Below are positions 1 through 11,085 of a stretch of 64,000 bases of DNA, in pieces. Where the stretch lies: assembly GCF_015356865.1 (NCBI RefSeq), contig NZ_JAAFZA010000016.1, positions 1 to 64,000 on the forward strand, read 5' to 3'. Position numbers and translations under genes: made by a program. Position 1 is the first letter of the stretch. Each line of letters starts with the position of its first letter. The DNA comes from Catenulispora pinisilvae (GTDB lineage Bacteria; Actinomycetota; Actinomycetes; Streptomycetales; Catenulisporaceae). Below the pieces are notes generated by a model. The model was not told the DNA's origin. It was given only the letters and a program-made list of their open reading frames with translations, and searched no databases.

Positions 1-3000
1 GGTCAGGACGACGCGGGGGCGGGGACCGGATGCCTTGCCGGGCTCAGGGGTCTGGGTCGGGTCGGCGTCATCAGTGGGGTCGATCAGTGCGACCGGCCGA
101 CCGCTGCTGCTGCTGTGGCCTGGCAAGTACCGCAGGGCATCGGGTGCGCGCCGGATGTCGAAGGCCCGGAAGTCCGGGACCACGCTTGCGGTCGCGACCG
201 CCGCCTCGGCGAAGGTCAGATCCTGTGGGATCCGCGCCAGCGCCCGCGCTTGGGCCACCAGCACCGTCGCACATGCGCCCGGCGCCACCGCGCAGACCCG
301 ATCGCCGACCGCGAAGTCCGCGGCATCGTCGGCGACTTCCAGGACCACGCCCGCGAACTGGCCGGTCAGCGATTCGCCGTGGGCATCCAGCTCGGCTGCC
401 CGAACCGCGATGCGGATCTGCCCGGCCGACAGCGGCGCGGCCGCGTCCGGGGCGGGGACCAAGGCCAGGCGGTCGCCGTCGACGGCCACCAGGTGCCACG
501 GTGTGCCGTCCGCGGGCGGCACCAGGCCTTCGGCCGGCGGGGCCAGCCGGGGCGTGAGCACCGCACCGTCGCGGATCGCGAGCTCCGGCTCTGCGATCGC
601 CAGCGCGGCCAGGACGGTGCGGGCCAGACCATCAGGAGTCTGTTCCGCCGACCCGGGCAGGTCGATCAGCTGGAGGCGGCCGGGGTTCTCGGCGCGGGTG
701 GCTCGCAGCAGTCCCCAGACCGCCCGGCCACTCAGATCCGCCGCCGGGTCCTGCGACCCGGCGCTGATCGCGCCGCGGGTCAGCACCACCAGCCGCGAGC
801 CCTCCAGCGCGGTCGCCCGCAGCCAGTCCTGAGCCAGGGCCAAGGCCGCCTCGACCGCTTCGCCCGCCGCCCGGGCATCGGCCCCGGCGAATTCGACCGG
901 GGCGAACACCACCTGCGGGGCCGGCTGCCCGGCCTGGATCGCGGCCAGGAGCGCGGCCAGGTCCGGATGCGACCACACCTCGACGTCCGCCGCGCGCAGC
1001 CCGGCGGTCAGGTCCTCTGGGATACCCGCGGTCGGTGCCTGCGAGGTACCGGCCGCACCGAGGACGGCGGCCTGCCCCGAGCCGATCGTGGCGCCGAGCG
1101 GTGCCTGGATCCACCGGGTCTCATACACCGGGTGGCTCAGGGCACCGACCCGCAGCGCGTCGAACGCGCCAGCCGGGACCGGCCGCACCACCAACGCGCT
1201 CACCTCGGCCACCGGCGCCCCCGACGGATCGGCGGCGTGCAGCCTCAGCGTGCCGTCGGCCGAGCGGGTGATCCGCACCCGCAGCGCCGACGCGCCGGTG
1301 GCGAACACTGTGACCCCGTTCCAGGCGAACGGAAGGTGGATCGTCTCGGCGGCGTCCAGGTCCGGGCCGGAGGCCGCCGCCCGCAACCGCGCGTCGAGCA
1401 GCGCCGGATGCAGACCGGCGTCCAGCAGAGCCGGGTGCAGGACGAAGCGATCGGACTCCGCGACGATGTCGGCCGGCGGCTGGATCTCGGCGTACAGGTC
1501 CTCGCCGACCCGCCACGCCGCGGCCAGCCCGCGGAAGGCCGGACCGTATCCGTGCCCTGCCGCGGTCAGCATTTCGTAGAGACCTTCGGTGGGCAGCCTC
1601 TGGGCACCGGCCGGGGGCCAGGCGGTGAAAGCGTCGGCCCAGTCCGGGTCCCGGTCATCGGCACGCGGTGCCACCAGAGCACTGGCATGGCGGGTCCAGG
1701 CCGTCCCGGCCGCCGTCTCCGGCCGGGACCAGATCGCGATCTCCCGGGCCCCGGTCTGGTCGGCCGGGCCGACCGCGACCTGGATGCGCACCGGTTCGCG
1801 GTCCGGCAGCGGCAGCGGCGCCGGCAGGGTCAGGTCCTCGATCCGGTCGCAGCCGACCTGCTGTCCGGCCCACACCGCCAGCTCCACGAACGCGGTGCCG
1901 GGCAGCAACACCACACCGCCGGCGGTGTGGTCGGCAAGCCAGGTCTGCAAGGCCGGGGACAGCCGGCCGGTGTAGAGCAGCGAGCCGTCCTCGGCCCGCT
2001 CCACGGTCGCGCCGAGCAGCGGGTGCCCGGCCGGATCCAGGCCGACCGAGGTCACGTCGCCGGTCCGGCCGGCCGAGGCCTTGGGCCAGTACCGCTGCCT
2101 TTGGAAGGCGTACGTCGGCAGCTCGACCCGGCGCCGGCCGCGGCCCGGCACAGCGCCGCCCAGCACCGTGGGCCAATCGACCCGGCCGCCGCGCACGTGC
2201 ACCTCGCCGAGCGCCGACAAGAACCGACCGGCACCGCCGTCGTCCCGGACCAGCGTCCCGACGACGGCCGGCACCAGCTCCGGATCCACGGCCTCGAAGG
2301 TGTCCTCGACCGCGGTGCCCAGCACCGGGTGCGGGCCGACCTCGACGAACATCCGGTGCCCGGACTCGGCCAGCACCCGGACCGCGTCGGCGAACCGCAC
2401 GGTCTGCCGGACGTTGGCGTACCAGTAGTCGGCGTCGAGTTCCGGGCCGGTGAGCCAGGCCGCGCCGACCGTGGACAGGAACGGGATCGCCGCCGGCCGC
2501 GGCCGCAGCCCGGCCAGGGCCGCGCGCAGCGGCTCGGCCAGCACCTCGACCTGAGCCGAGTGGGCGACGAAGTCCTGCGCCGGCAGCCGCCAGCGCATGA
2601 TCCGGCCGGCGGCCAGCTCGGCCTCGAACTCCTCCAGCGCGGCCGGATCGCCGCAGACCACGGTCGCCGTGGGCGAGTTGACCGCCGCGATCCAGAGCCG
2701 GCCGGTCCACGGCGCGAGCCGGGCGGCGACCTGTTCGGCGTCCAGGACCACCGACATCATGCCGCTGCTCCCGGCCAGCTCGGTCAGAGCCCTGCTGCGC
2801 AGCGCCACCACCTCGGCGGCCTCGGCCAGGGTCAGGATCCCGGCCACGTGCGCGGCGGCGATCTCCCCTTGCGAATGCCCGACGACGGCGTCCGGTATCA
2901 CGCCCGCCGCCTGCCACAGCGCGGCCAGCGAGACCATCACCGCCCACTGCGCCGGCTGCACCACCGAGGCCGCGACCAAGGGCGGCGCGCCGGGCGTCCC

Positions 3001-6000
3001 GGCCAGCACCTCGCGCAGGGACCAGTCGACGTAGGGCGCCAGCGCTTCTTCGCATTCTGCGAGTTTGGCGGCGAACACCGGCGAGGACTCGGCCAGTTCC
3101 ACACCCATGCCGGCCCACTGCGCGCCGTGTCCGGAGAACACGAAGACCAGGCGGCCGGGGCCGGAGGCGGAGGCGGTGCCGACCGCGACGCCGGAGGCCG
3201 GCCGGCCGGCGGCCACAGCGGCCAGGCCGGTGCCCAGTGCGGCCGGGCCGGTGCCGGTCACCACGGCGCGGTGGGCGAAGACGGAGCGGGTGCCGGCCAG
3301 GGCCAGGGCGATGTCGGTGGCGTCAGCGACTTCGGCGACATCAGCGGCATCAGCGGCGTCGGCGGCCAGGTGCGCCCCCAACCGCTCGGCCTGCGCCCGC
3401 AGCGCCTCGCCGGTCCGGCCGGAGACCAGCCACGCGGTGGCCTCGCCGGTGAACAGCGCGAGCGCTCCGTCCACGGCGGGCACCAGGGCACCGTCAGCCG
3501 TCGGCTCCGGCGGCGCCTCCTCCAGGATCGTGTGCACATTGGTGCCGCTGATCCCGAATGAGGACACCCCGGCCCGGCGTGGCCGGCCCCCGCCCGGCCA
3601 CGGCACCGGCTCGGTCACCAGCCGCACCGCGCCGCTGGACCAGTCGATGTGCGGCGAGGGCTCGGCGACGTGCAGGGTCGGCGGCAACGTCCCGTTGCGC
3701 AGCGCCAGCACCATCTTGATCAGCCCCGCCACCCCGGCCGCGCCCTGGGTGTGGCCGAGGTTCGACTTCACCGAACCCAGCCACAGCGGCCGCTCCGCCG
3801 GGCGCCCGCGGCCGTAGGTGGCCAGCAGGGCCTGGCCCTCGATCGGGTCGCCGAGCACCGTGCCGGAGCCGTGCGCCTCGACCGCGTCCACATCGGAGGG
3901 GGCCAGAGCGGCCACGGCCAGCGCGGCGCGGATGACCCGCTGCTGCGCAGGGCCGTTCGGGGAGGTCAGACCGTTGGACGCGCCGTCCTGGTTGACCGCG
4001 CTGCCCCGGACGATCGCCAGCACCGGGTGCCCGTTGCGGCGTGCGTCGGACAGCCGCTCCAGGACCACCATCCCGGCGCCCTCGGCCATGCCCATGCCGT
4101 CGGCCGCCGCCGAGAACGCCTTGCTGCGGCCGGCCGTCGACAGGCCCAGGTGCTTGCCGAACCCGAACGAGCCGGGGCTGGGCAGGATCGTCACTCCGCC
4201 GGCCAGCGCGAGCGTGCACTCCCCGGCGCGCAGCGCCTGGCCGGCCAGGTGGACCGCCAACAGCGAGGACGAACACGCGGTGTCCACGGTGAGCGCCGGG
4301 CCTTCGAAGCCGAACGAGTAAGACAGCCGGCCGGACATAACGCTGCCGACGTCGCTGGTCGGAACGTAGCCCTGCGCCGCTTCCTCGTCCTCGCGCAGCA
4401 CGCTCTCGTAGTGCTGCGACCAGCCCCCGACGAACACGCCGGTCTGCGAGCCGCGCAACGTCACCGGGTCGATCCCGGCCCGCTCGACCGCCTCCCAGGC
4501 GACCTCCAGCAGCACCCGCTGCTGCGGGTCCATGCCCAGGGCCTCGCGCGGGCTGATGCCGAAGAAGCCGGCGTCGAAGGCCACGGCGTCATCGACGAAT
4601 CCGCCCTGGCGCGCGTGGATCACGGCCGGGGAGTCGGGGTCGCGTTCGTAGCGTTCCTCGATCCGCCAGCCGCGGTCCAGCGGGAGCTCCGTGATCGTGT
4701 CCCGCCCCTGGGCCAGGACCCGCCACAGGTCTTCGGGGCCGCGCACGCCGCCGGGGAACCGGCAGCCGATCGCGACGACGGCGACGGGGTCGGTCAGATC
4801 GGCGGCGGCCGATCCGGCGCCGGAGCCGGAGGTGGTGAGTCGCCCGTCATCGGCAAGCAGTTCGGTGCCCAGGTAGCGGGCCAGCACCAGCGGCGTCGGG
4901 TGGTCGAAGACCAGCGTCGTGGACAGCCGCAGGCCGGTCGCCGCACCGAGGCGCTTGCGCAGTTCGACCGCGGTGAGCGAGTCGAAGCCGAGTTCCTTGA
5001 ACGCCCGGTCCGGCTCCACGGCGTCGGCCACCGCGTGCCCGAGAACGGCGGCGGCGTGCGAGCGGACCAGGTCCAGCAGGGTCCGTTCGCGGTCGGCCGG
5101 CGCGAGCGCCGCGAGCTGACGGGCCAGCGAGCCGGCCCCGGCCCCGGCTTCGGCGGCCCGGGGCCGGACGGTGCCGGCCAGGCCGCGCCACAGTGCCGGG
5201 ACCGGTTCGCCCCGGGCGGCGCGGGCCCGCAGTCCGGGGACGTCGAGCAGCGCCGGGACCAGCAGGGCCTCGTCCCGGGCCAGGGCCGCGTCCAGCAGGG
5301 CCAGGCCCTGGGCGGCGGTCAGCGCCGTGACGCCGCCCCGGCTCAGCCGGGAGGTGTCGCCGGTGCCCAGGTGGCCGGTCATGGCGCTGGCGTCGGCCCA
5401 CAGGCCCCAGGCCAGGGTGGTCGCCGCCAGGCCGGCCGAGCGGCGGTGGGCGGCCAGGCCGTCCAGGAAGGCGTTGGCCGCGGCGTAGTTGCCCTGGCCC
5501 GGGGTCCCGAAGGTGGCCGCCGCCGAGGAGAACAGGGTGAAGGTGTCCAGGTCGCGGTCGGCGGTCAGCTCGTGCAGATGCCAGGCGGCGTCCGCCTTCG
5601 GGCGCATGACGGCGTCGACGCGCTCGGGCGTCAGCGAGGTGAGCACACCGTCGTCGAGCACGCCGACCGAGTGGAACACAGACGACACCGGGACGTGGGA
5701 CAGCAGCCCGGCCAGCGCCTCGCGGTCGGCGGCGTCGCAGGACACGACGCTGACCCCGGCACCGGAGCCCGCCAACGCCGCGGTCAGCGAGGGGACACCG
5801 GTCGCGGCCGGACCGGAGCGGCCGGTCAGGACCAGCTCGGCGGCGCGGCCGGTCTCGGCCAGGTGCCGGGCCAGGCGAGCGCCGATCATGCCGGTGCCGC
5901 CGGTGACCAGGACCGTGCCCGCCGGGCGAGGGGCACGGGGCAGAGTGAGGACGACCTTGCCGATGGGCTCGGCCTGGCTCAGGTACCCGAACGCGGCGGC

Positions 6001-9000
6001 GATCCGGCGGACGTCCCAGCAACGGACCGGCAGGCCGGTCAACACGCCGTCCTCGATCAAGGCTCTGACCTCGGTCAGGATGGCGCCCAGCCGGTCGGGG
6101 CCGGGCGCGGCGGCCTGGAACTGACCGGCCGGGGCGTCGAAGACGATGTCTGTGCTGTGAGCGGCGAACTCCTGCTCGAAGGCGAAGTCGTTCGCCAGGG
6201 CTATGTGGGCGTCGTCCAAGCCGGTGGCACGCAGCGTGTCCCACTCGGCCGGGGCGGCCGTGGCGAACACTTCCAGACCCAGGTGCCGGGCGATCTGCAC
6301 CGCCGCCAAACCGACGCCGTCGGGCGCGAGGTGGATCAGGATGCGCTGCCCGGGTGCGGCCTGAGCCAGGTCCACCAGGGCGTACCAGGCTGTGGTGAAC
6401 GCCACCGGCAGGGCGGCGGCTTCGGCGAAGGACCGGCCCGACGGGAGCAGGACAGTGGTGCGCGCGTCCACGACGGCGAAGGGGCCGAAGCCACCGGCGG
6501 CCAGGGCCATCACGCGGTCGCCGGGTGACAGGTGCCGCACTGCGGAGCCGACCTCGGCGACCACGCCTGCCACCTCGCTGCCGAGCTGTACTTGGCCCGG
6601 GTATACGCCCAGAGCAATCTGGACGTCGCGAACGTTCACTCCGGCGGCGCGGACCGCGATGCGGACCTGACCGGGTGCCAGGGCTGAGGGCTGGAGCGGC
6701 GCGGCGGCCAGGCCGTCGAGGGTGCCCGGGCGTTCGGCCTCGATGCGCCAGGGTGTGCCATCGGCGGGGAGCGAGAGGCCACCGGAGGGGCGCGTGAGGC
6801 GGCGGGCCAGGATGGACTCGCCGCGGATCGCCAGCTCGGGCTCGCCGGAGGCGAGGGCGCCGGGCAGGAGCTCAGAAGTCTGGCTCGGCAGGTCCAGCAG
6901 GACGAAGCGGTCGGGGTCCTCCGACTGGGCCGACCGGATCAGGCCCCAGACAGCGGCACCGGGCAGATCGGCGACGCTCTCGCCGGCGGCGGTGGCGACC
7001 GCGCCGCGGGTCAGCACGACCAGGCGGGACGCGGCCAGTTCCTCGGCGGCCAGCCACTGCTGCGCCACGGCGAGGACATCGGACACCGCGCCGCGAGCGC
7101 GAGCCCCGGCCGAAGCCGAAGTCCCGGTGCCGGCGCCGGCCGCCGCCTCGGCCGAACTCCCAGTCTGGACCCCGGCCGCCTCCGCGACCGAAGCAGCCCT
7201 CGAAGCCGCGGGTGTCCTCGCCGAGCCGGCGCCCCCGCCCGCCGCGACCAGCACCACATCCGGAACCGGCTCACCGGCCCGCACCGCCTCCACCAGCGCC
7301 GCGACATCCGCGAACACGCCGTCGGCGGCAACCCCGGTGGCGCCGAGCGCCACCACTGGTCCGGCCGGCTCGCCCGCCGGCACCGGGGTCCAGTCCACCG
7401 CGAACAGCCCGTCCGGCACGGTGGCCGCCGGAGCCGGGCCATCGGCCGGGATCGCGCGCAGGACCAGCGAGTCCACCGACACCACCGGCAGGCCGGCGCC
7501 GTCCGCGGCCAGCAGCGACAGGCCGCCGGAGCCGTCCGGGGTCAGGCGGACCCGCAAGGTGGCGGCGCCGGTCGCGTGCAGGCGGACGCCGGTCCAGGTG
7601 AAGGGCAGCCGCACCTCGCCCGGTGCCGCCTGCGGCAGCACGGAGCCGGACACGTGCAGTGCCGCGTCCAGGAGGGCCGGGTGCAGGCCGAAGCCGGGGG
7701 CGGCGGCCTCCGGGGGCAGGACCACCTCGGCGTAGACCTCGTCGGCGCGGCTCCAGGCCGCGCGCAGTCCCTGGAAGGCCGGGCCGTAGCCGTAGCCGCC
7801 GGCGGCCAGCTGCCCGTACAGGTCCTGGACCGGGAGCGGTTCGGCGTCGCGGGGCGGCCACAGCACCAGCTCCTCGGCCGGGGCCACGCCGGAGGAGGCG
7901 GCGACCCGGCCGCCGGCGTGGCGGGTCCACGGGGCCTGGGCGCCCGGATCGGCCGGGCGGCTGTGGATCTCGATGCTGCGGAACCCGTCCGTCTCCGGGC
8001 CGACCACCAGTTGCACCTGGACGCCGGAGTCCGGCACGACCAGCGGTGCCTCCAGCGTCAGCTCGTCCAGCAGCGCGCACTGGACCGCGTCACCGGCCCG
8101 GACCGCCATCTCGACGAACGCCGTGCCCGGCAGCAGCACCGTGCCGCCGACCGCGTGATCGGCCAGCCAGGGATGCGTCCGCAGCGACAGCGATCCGGTC
8201 AGGACCAGCCCGGCGCCGGACGCCAGCTCCACCGACGCTGTCAGGAACGGGTGCCCGAGCACATCGAGCCCGGCCGCCGTCGCGTCGTTCCGGCCGAACA
8301 CCCGGCGCGGCCAGTAGTGCTGACGCTGGAAGGCATACGTGGGAAGGTCCACCGGTCCGGCGGTGCCGATGACGGCCTGCCAGTCGACGCCGACGCCGCG
8401 CACCCACGCTTCGGCGAACGAGGTCAGCAGCCGCGCCGCGCCGCCGTCGTCGCGCCGCACAGAGCCGCAGACCAGGACGTCGAGCACCCCGGCGTGGTCC
8501 AGCGTCTCGGTGACCGGGGCGGTGAGGACCGGGTGCGGCGACATCTCCAGGAAGGCGCCGTGCCCGGAGTCGGCCAGGGCACGGACCGCCCGGTCGAACT
8601 CGACCGTGGCCCGCAGGCTGTCGAACCAGTAGCCGGCACCGAGCTCAGGGCCCTGAAGCCACTGCCCCGACACCGCCGAGACCATGGGGATCGCCAGTTC
8701 GCCGGCAGCGACGGGTGCCAGGGCATCGGCGAGCTCGGCGCGCAGCTGGTCGACCTGAGCGCTGTGCGAGGCGTAGTCGACGGGGATCCGGCGCGCGCGG
8801 ACTTCCTCGGCTTCGCAACCGGCGAGAAGTTCGGACAGAGCGTCGGGCTCGCCGGAGACGACCGTCGCGGACGGGCCGTTGACCGCGGCGATGGAAAGGC
8901 GATCACCGAACTCCGCGATGCGGGTACGCACCGCATCGACCGGCTCGGCCACGGAAACCATGCCACCGGCGCCGGCCAATGCCTTGATCGCGCGACTGCG

Positions 9001-11085
9001 AAGAGCGACAACCCGCGCGCCGTCCGCCAAGGACAGCGCACCGGCAACCGTCGCCGCGGCGATCTCGCCCTGGGAGTGGCCCACGACCGCATCGGGCGTG
9101 ACACCGGCGGCCTGCCAGAGGGCAGCCAGCGAGACCATCACCGCCCACAGAGCCGGCTGGACCACATCCACCTTCTCCAGCGCGGCCGGATCAGCCAGGA
9201 CGTCGGCCAACGACCAGTCGACGAAGGGCGCCAAGGCCCGGCCGCACTCGGCCAGACGCTCGGCGAACACCGGTGAGGCCCGCACCAGATCCAGACCCAT
9301 CCCAGCCCACTGCGCCCCCTGGCCCGGGAACACGAAGACCTTCCGACCGAGCGCGCAGGCCGAGCCCACCGCCACCGACCCGGCGGCCTGCCCGGTCGCC
9401 ACCACCGCCAGCCCGGCCGCCAGCTCCTGCCCGGCCGCGCCGATCACCACCGCGCGGTCGGGGAACACCGACCGCGCCGTCGCCAGCGACCACGCCACGT
9501 CCCGCACGTCGGTGCCCGGGTGGGCCACGGCGAACTCCCGCAACCGCGCGGCCTGGTCCCGCAGCGCCTCGGCACCGAGGCCGGACACGATCCAGGGCTG
9601 CGCGCCGTTCGCCACCACCGATGCCACCGCTGACACCGACGCCGGCGCGCCGGCCCCGTCGGCGGCACCGGGCTCGTCAGCACCCTTCGGCGCCTCGGCC
9701 GGCACCGGGTCCGGCGCGTCGGAGAGGATCAGGTGGGCGTTGGTGCCGCTGATCCCGAACGAGGACACCCCGACCCGCCGGGTCCGCTCCCCGGCCGGCC
9801 ACGGCACCGGCGCGCTGAGCAGCCGGACGTCGCCGGCGTTCCAGTCGATGTGCGGGGACGGCTCGTCCACGTGCAGCGTGCGCGGCAGTTCCTGGTGCTG
9901 CAGGGCCAGCACCATCTTGATCACGCCGGCCACCCCGGCGGCACACTGGGTGTGCCCGATGTTGGACTTCACCGACCCCAGCCACAGCGGCCGGTCCTCG
10001 GGCCGGTCCCGGCCGTAGACCGCCATCAGCGCCCCGGCCTCGATCGGGTCGCCCAACTCGGTGCCGGTGCCGTGCGCCTCGACGGCGTCCACCTGGTCGG
10101 CCGACACCTGCGCGTCGGCCAGCGCGGCCCGGATGACCCGCTGCTGCGAAGGGCCGTTCGGGGCGGTCAGGCCGTTGGAGGCACCGTCCTGGTTGATCGC
10201 GCTGCCCCGGATCACGGCGAGCACCCGGTGCCCGTTGCGCTGCGCGTCGGAGAGCCGTTCCAGCAGCAGCATGCCGACTCCCTCGGCCATGCCCATGCCG
10301 TCGGCCGCCGCCGAGAACGCCTTGCTGCGGCCGTCCGGGGCCAGGCCCCGCTGCCGGGAGAACTCCCCGAGCGCCCACGGGGTGGCCATCACCGTCACGC
10401 CGCCGGCCAGGGCCAACGAGCACTCGTCGTTGCGCAGGGCCTGGGCCGCCAGGTGCAGGCTCACCAGTGAGGAGGAGCAGGCGGTGTCCACGGTCACCGT
10501 CGGCCCCTCCAGACCGAGCACGTAGGCCACCCGGCCGGAGATCACGCTGGTGGTGGTGCCGGTGAGCAGGTAGCCCTCGGAACCGCCGCCCTCGGATTCA
10601 TAGCCGCCCGAGGTCGCCCCGACGAAGACCCCGGTGTCCGAACCGCGCAGCGACGCCGGGGTGATGCCGGCCCGTTCCAGCGTCTCCCACGACGTCTCCA
10701 GCAACAGCCGCTGCTGCGGATCCATCGCCAGCGCCTCACGCGGACTGATCCCGAAGAACGCCGAGTCGAAGTCCGGCGCGTCGGCGAGGAATCCGCCCTC
10801 GCTCGCGTACGAGGTCCCCGGGTGATCCGGGTCCGGGTCGAAGAACTCCTCCAATGCCCAGCCCCGGTTCTGCGGGAGCGGGCCGACGGCGTCGTGGCCG
10901 CCGGCCAGCAGGTCCCACAAGGTCTCGGGGCTGTGGACACCGCCGGCGAAGCGACAGCTCATCGCCACGATGGCGATGGGCGCGCGGGACGCCGAGACGA
11001 GCTGGCGGTTGCGCTGGCGCAGCCGCTCGTTCTCCTTCAGCGAGGCGCGCAGCGCTTCGACGACTTTGTCCGCGGGCATGTTCAT
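1..11085 (-). CDS. Type I modular polyketide synthase PKS-E, two modules visible, 3' end outside the window
   Basis: This cytosolic multienzyme takes the chain from PKS-D and adds two ketide units. The first 3,695 codons are visible; the frame stays open to base 1. Order: N-terminal docking helix (residues 1-28), M11 (about 34-2076: KS, AT, DH, damaged ER, KR, ACP), M12 (about 2099 onward: KS, AT, DH, truncated ER, start of KR). The first KS has its Cys in TACSSS at residue 203 and the second at 2271. I chose the ATG at 11085 because GGAG lies 6 nt upstream; the in-frame ATG at 11079 is an alternative. The start follows the PKS-D stop by 43 bp. The docking head ([18 protein letters not shown]) differs in class from those of PKS-B, C and D. 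Both ER domains look inactive, so this protein probably installs double bonds. Whether it ends in a thioesterase cannot be seen. Confidence 0.96.
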   Translation of the reverse strand, partial: MNMPADKVVEALRASLKENERLRQRNRQLVSASRAPIAIVAMSCRFAGGVHSPETLWDLLAGGHDAVGPLPQNRGWALEEFFDPDPDHPGTSYASEGGFLADAPDFDSAFFGISPREALAMDPQQRLLLETSWETLERAGITPASLRGSDTGVFVGATSGGYESEGGGSEGYLLTGTTTSVISGRVAYVLGLEGPTVTVDTACSSSLVSLHLAAQALRNDECSLALAGGVTVMATPWALGEFSRQRGLAPDGRSKAFSAAADGMGMAEGVGMLLLERLSDAQRNGHRVLAVIRGSAINQDGASNGLTAPNGPSQQRVIRAALADAQVSADQVDAVEAHGTGTELGDPIEAGALMAVYGRDRPEDRPLWLGSVKSNIGHTQCAAGVAGVIKMVLALQHQELPRTLHVDEPSPHIDWNAGDVRLLSAPVPWPAGERTRRVGVSSFGISGTNAHLILSDAPDPVPAEAPKGADEPGAADGAGAPASVSAVASVVANGAQPWIVSGLGAEALRDQAARLREFAVAHPGTDVRDVAWSLATARSVFPDRAVVIGAAGQELAAGLAVVATGQAAGSVAVGSACALGRKVFVFPGQGAQWAGMGLDLVRASPVFAERLAECGRALAPFVDWSLADVLADPAALEKVDVVQPALWAVMVSLAALWQAAGVTPDAVVGHSQGEIAAATVAGALSLADGARVVALRSRAIKALAGAGGMVSVAEPVDAVRTRIAEFGDRLSIAAVNGPSATVVSGEPDALSELLAGCEAEEVRARRIPVDYASHSAQVDQLRAELADALAPVAAGELAIPMVSAVSGQWLQGPELGAGYWFDSLRATVEFDRAVRALADSGHGAFLEMSPHPVLTAPVTETLDHAGVLDVLVCGSVRRDDGGAARLLTSFAEAWVRGVGVDWQAVIGTAGPVDLPTYAFQRQHYWPRRVFGRNDATAAGLDVLGHPFLTASVELASGAGLVLTGSLSLRTHPWLADHAVGGTVLLPGTAFVEMAVRAGDAVQCALLDELTLEAPLVVPDSGVQVQLVVGPETDGFRSIEIHSRPADPGAQAPWTRHAGGRVAASSGVAPAEELVLWPPRDAEPLPVQDLYGQLAAGGYGYGPAFQGLRAAWSRADEVYAEVVLPPEAAAPGFGLHPALLDAALHVSGSVLPQAAPGEVRLPFTWTGVRLHATGAATLRVRLTPDGSGGLSLLAADGAGLPVVSVDSLVLRAIPADGPAPAATVPDGLFAVDWTPVPAGEPAGPVVALGATGVAADGVFADVAALVEAVRAGEPVPDVVLVAAGGGAGSARTPAASRAASVAEAAGVQTGSSAEAAAGAGTGTSASAGARARGAVSDVLAVAQQWLAAEELAASRLVVLTRGAVATAAGESVADLPGAAVWGLIRSAQSEDPDRFVLLDLPSQTSELLPGALASGEPELAIRGESILARRLTRPSGGLSLPADGTPWRIEAERPGTLDGLAAAPLQPSALAPGQVRIAVRAAGVNVRDVQIALGVYPGQVQLGSEVAGVVAEVGSAVRHLSPGDRVMALAAGGFGPFAVVDARTTVLLPSGRSFAEAAALPVAFTTAWYALVDLAQAAPGQRILIHLAPDGVGLAAVQIARHLGLEVFATAAPAEWDTLRATGLDDAHIALANDFAFEQEFAAHSTDIVFDAPAGQFQAAAPGPDRLGAILTEVRALIEDGVLTGLPVRCWDVRRIAAAFGYLSQAEPIGKVVLTLPRAPRPAGTVLVTGGTGMIGARLARHLAETGRAAELVLTGRSGPAATGVPSLTAALAGSGAGVSVVSCDAADREALAGLLSHVPVSSVFHSVGVLDDGVLTSLTPERVDAVMRPKADAAWHLHELTADRDLDTFTLFSSAAATFGTPGQGNYAAANAFLDGLAAHRRSAGLAATTLAWGLWADASAMTGHLGTGDTSRLSRGGVTALTAAQGLALLDAALARDEALLVPALLDVPGLRARAARGEPVPALWRGLAGTVRPRAAEAGAGAGSLARQLAALAPADRERTLLDLVRSHAAAVLGHAVADAVEPDRAFKELGFDSLTAVELRKRLGAATGLRLSTTLVFDHPTPLVLARYLGTELLADDGRLTTSGSGAGSAAADLTDPVAVVAIGCRFPGGVRGPEDLWRVLAQGRDTITELPLDRGWRIEERYERDPDSPAVIHARQGGFVDDAVAFDAGFFGISPREALGMDPQQRVLLEVAWEAVERAGIDPVTLRGSQTGVFVGGWSQHYESVLREDEEAAQGYVPTSDVGSVMSGRLSYSFGFEGPALTVDTACSSSLLAVHLAGQALRAGECTLALAGGVTILPSPGSFGFGKHLGLSTAGRSKAFSAAADGMGMAEGAGMVVLERLSDARRNGHPVLAIVRGSAVNQDGASNGLTSPNGPAQQRVIRAALAVAALAPSDVDAVEAHGSGTVLGDPIEGQALLATYGRGRPAERPLWLGSVKSNLGHTQGAAGVAGLIKMVLALRNGTLPPTLHVAEPSPHIDWSSGAVRLVTEPVPWPGGGRPRRAGVSSFGISGTNVHTILEEAPPEPTADGALVPAVDGALALFTGEATAWLVSGRTGEALRAQAERLGAHLAADAADAADVAEVADATDIALALAGTRSVFAHRAVVTGTGPAALGTGLAAVAAGRPASGVAVGTASASGPGRLVFVFSGHGAQWAGMGVELAESSPVFAAKLAECEEALAPYVDWSLREVLAGTPGAPPLVAASVVQPAQWAVMVSLAALWQAAGVIPDAVVGHSQGEIAAAHVAGILTLAEAAEVVALRSRALTELAGSSGMMSVVLDAEQVAARLAPWTGRLWIAAVNSPTATVVCGDPAALEEFEAELAAGRIMRWRLPAQDFVAHSAQVEVLAEPLRAALAGLRPRPAAIPFLSTVGAAWLTGPELDADYWYANVRQTVRFADAVRVLAESGHRMFVEVGPHPVLGTAVEDTFEAVDPELVPAVVGTLVRDDGGAGRFLSALGEVHVRGGRVDWPTVLGGAVPGRGRRRVELPTYAFQRQRYWPKASAGRTGDVTSVGLDPAGHPLLGATVERAEDGSLLYTGRLSPALQTWLADHTAGGVVLLPGTAFVELAVWAGQQVGCDRIEDLTLPAPLPLPDREPVRIQVAVGPADQTGAREIAIWSRPETAAGTAWTRHASALVAPRADDRDPDWADAFTAWPPAGAQRLPTEGLYEMLTAAGHGYGPAFRGLAAAWRVGEDLYAEIQPPADIVAESDRFVLHPALLDAGLHPALLDARLRAAASGPDLDAAETIHLPFAWNGVTVFATGASALRVRITRSADGTLRLHAADPSGAPVAEVSALVVRPVPAGAFDALRVGALSHPVYETRWIQAPLGATIGSGQAAVLGAAGTSQAPTAGIPEDLTAGLRAADVEVWSHPDLAALLAAIQAGQPAPQVVFAPVEFAGADARAAGEAVEAALALAQDWLRATALEGSRLVVLTRGAISAGSQDPAADLSGRAVWGLLRATRAENPGRLQLIDLPGSAEQTPDGLARTVLAALAIAEPELAIRDGAVLTPRLAPPAEGLVPPADGTPWHLVAVDGDRLALVPAPDAAAPLSAGQIRIAVRAAELDAHGESLTGQFAGVVLEVADDAADFAVGDRVCAVAPGACATVLVAQARALARIPQDLTFAEAAVATASVVPDFRAFDIRRAPDALRYLPGHSSSSGRPVALIDPTDDADPTQTPEPGKASGPRPRVVLT
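70..515 (-). other. Severely truncated enoylreductase remnant in M12 (about 145 residues)
   Basis: Residues [38 protein letters not shown] and [13 protein letters not shown] match the start of the ER domains of M9-M11. The NFRDVL...GMYPG segment is missing: [18 protein letters not shown] joins its flanks. After [14 protein letters not shown] the sequence jumps to [16 protein letters not shown], which matches the end of intact ERs ([17 protein letters not shown]). The whole nucleotide-binding half is therefore gone, about 170 residues fewer than the 315 in M10, and the frame is kept. It cannot be a working ER. Its persistence suggests it serves only as a linker. Confidence 0.88.
1384..1437 (-). 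repeat. Tandem duplication of the DH motif HPALLDAxL in M12
   Basis: The DH reads [18 protein letters not shown], two adjacent 9-residue copies (1411-1437 and 1384-1410). The seven other HPALLDA-type sites checked by eye in reducing modules have only one copy. The copies share 8 of 9 residues and 20 of 27 bases, so the event is not recent. The motif holds the catalytic Asp of PKS dehydratases; the first copy still gives the D-x-x-x-H arrangement (DAGLH). Confidence 0.9.
4860..10985 (-). other. PKS module M11: KS-AT(methylmalonyl)-DH-(ER remnant)-KR-ACP
   Basis: KS about 10985-9700 with Cys at 10477-10479, [12 protein letters not shown] and [13 protein letters not shown] about 9345-8310 with GHSQGE near 9075 and VDYASHS near 8775, methylmalonyl type. 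[13 protein letters not shown] near 8140 and [10 protein letters not shown] near 7670, both intact. A low-complexity Ala/Gly/Thr insertion ([20 protein letters not shown]) lies near 7090-7165 before the ER. The ER (6748-5944) is shortened and mutated, described separately. KR intact: [14 protein letters not shown] near 5890, HSVGVLDDG near 5665, [13 protein letters not shown] near 5510. ACP near 4980 ([15 protein letters not shown]). Expected with a dead ER: alpha-methyl trans double bond. Confidence 0.85.
5944..6748 (-). other. Decayed enoylreductase domain in M11 (about 268 residues, in frame)
   Basis: The N-terminal half is recognisable ([26 protein letters not shown], then [15 protein letters not shown]). 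The cofactor loop reads [11 protein letters not shown] near 6300-6330, against [11 protein letters not shown] in M9 and M10, so the first Gly of GGVG is Asp and the preceding Thr is Pro. IASSRD reads IALAND. Between the DIV strand and GPDRLG only 19 residues remain where M9 has 64, removing the conserved [16 protein letters not shown] segment. SQAKHIGK reads SQAEPIGK. The reading frame is intact. I infer loss of NADPH binding and enoyl reduction; activity is not shown. Confidence 0.85.

Larger units (their letters stand above)
1..4790 (-). other. PKS module M12: KS-AT(FVAH motif)-DH-(truncated ER)-KR..., cut by the window edge
   Basis: KS about 4790-3500 with Cys at 4273-4275, [12 protein letters not shown] and [13 protein letters not shown] about 3155-2085 starts FVFSGHGAQ instead of FVFPGQGAQ, with GHSQGE near 2870 and QDFVAHSAQ near 2565, so extender uncertain. 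[13 protein letters not shown] near 1920 and a duplicated HPALLDA motif at 1384-1437. The post-DH segment ([16 protein letters not shown], near 1090-1150) differs from the DWTPV form in the other DH-containing modules, hinting at separate ancestry. The ER is truncated. The first KR residues (RPRVVLT) reach base 1. Catalytic KR motifs and the ACP are outside the window. Confidence 0.83.

Noticed and set aside
1910-1931. Perfect 22-bp palindrome (accacaccgcc / ggcggtgtggt), possible operator or terminator
   Set aside because: It lies inside the DH coding sequence and encodes the conserved HTAGGVV active-site motif. No T-tract or promoter context is present, so chance in GC-rich code is the simpler reading.
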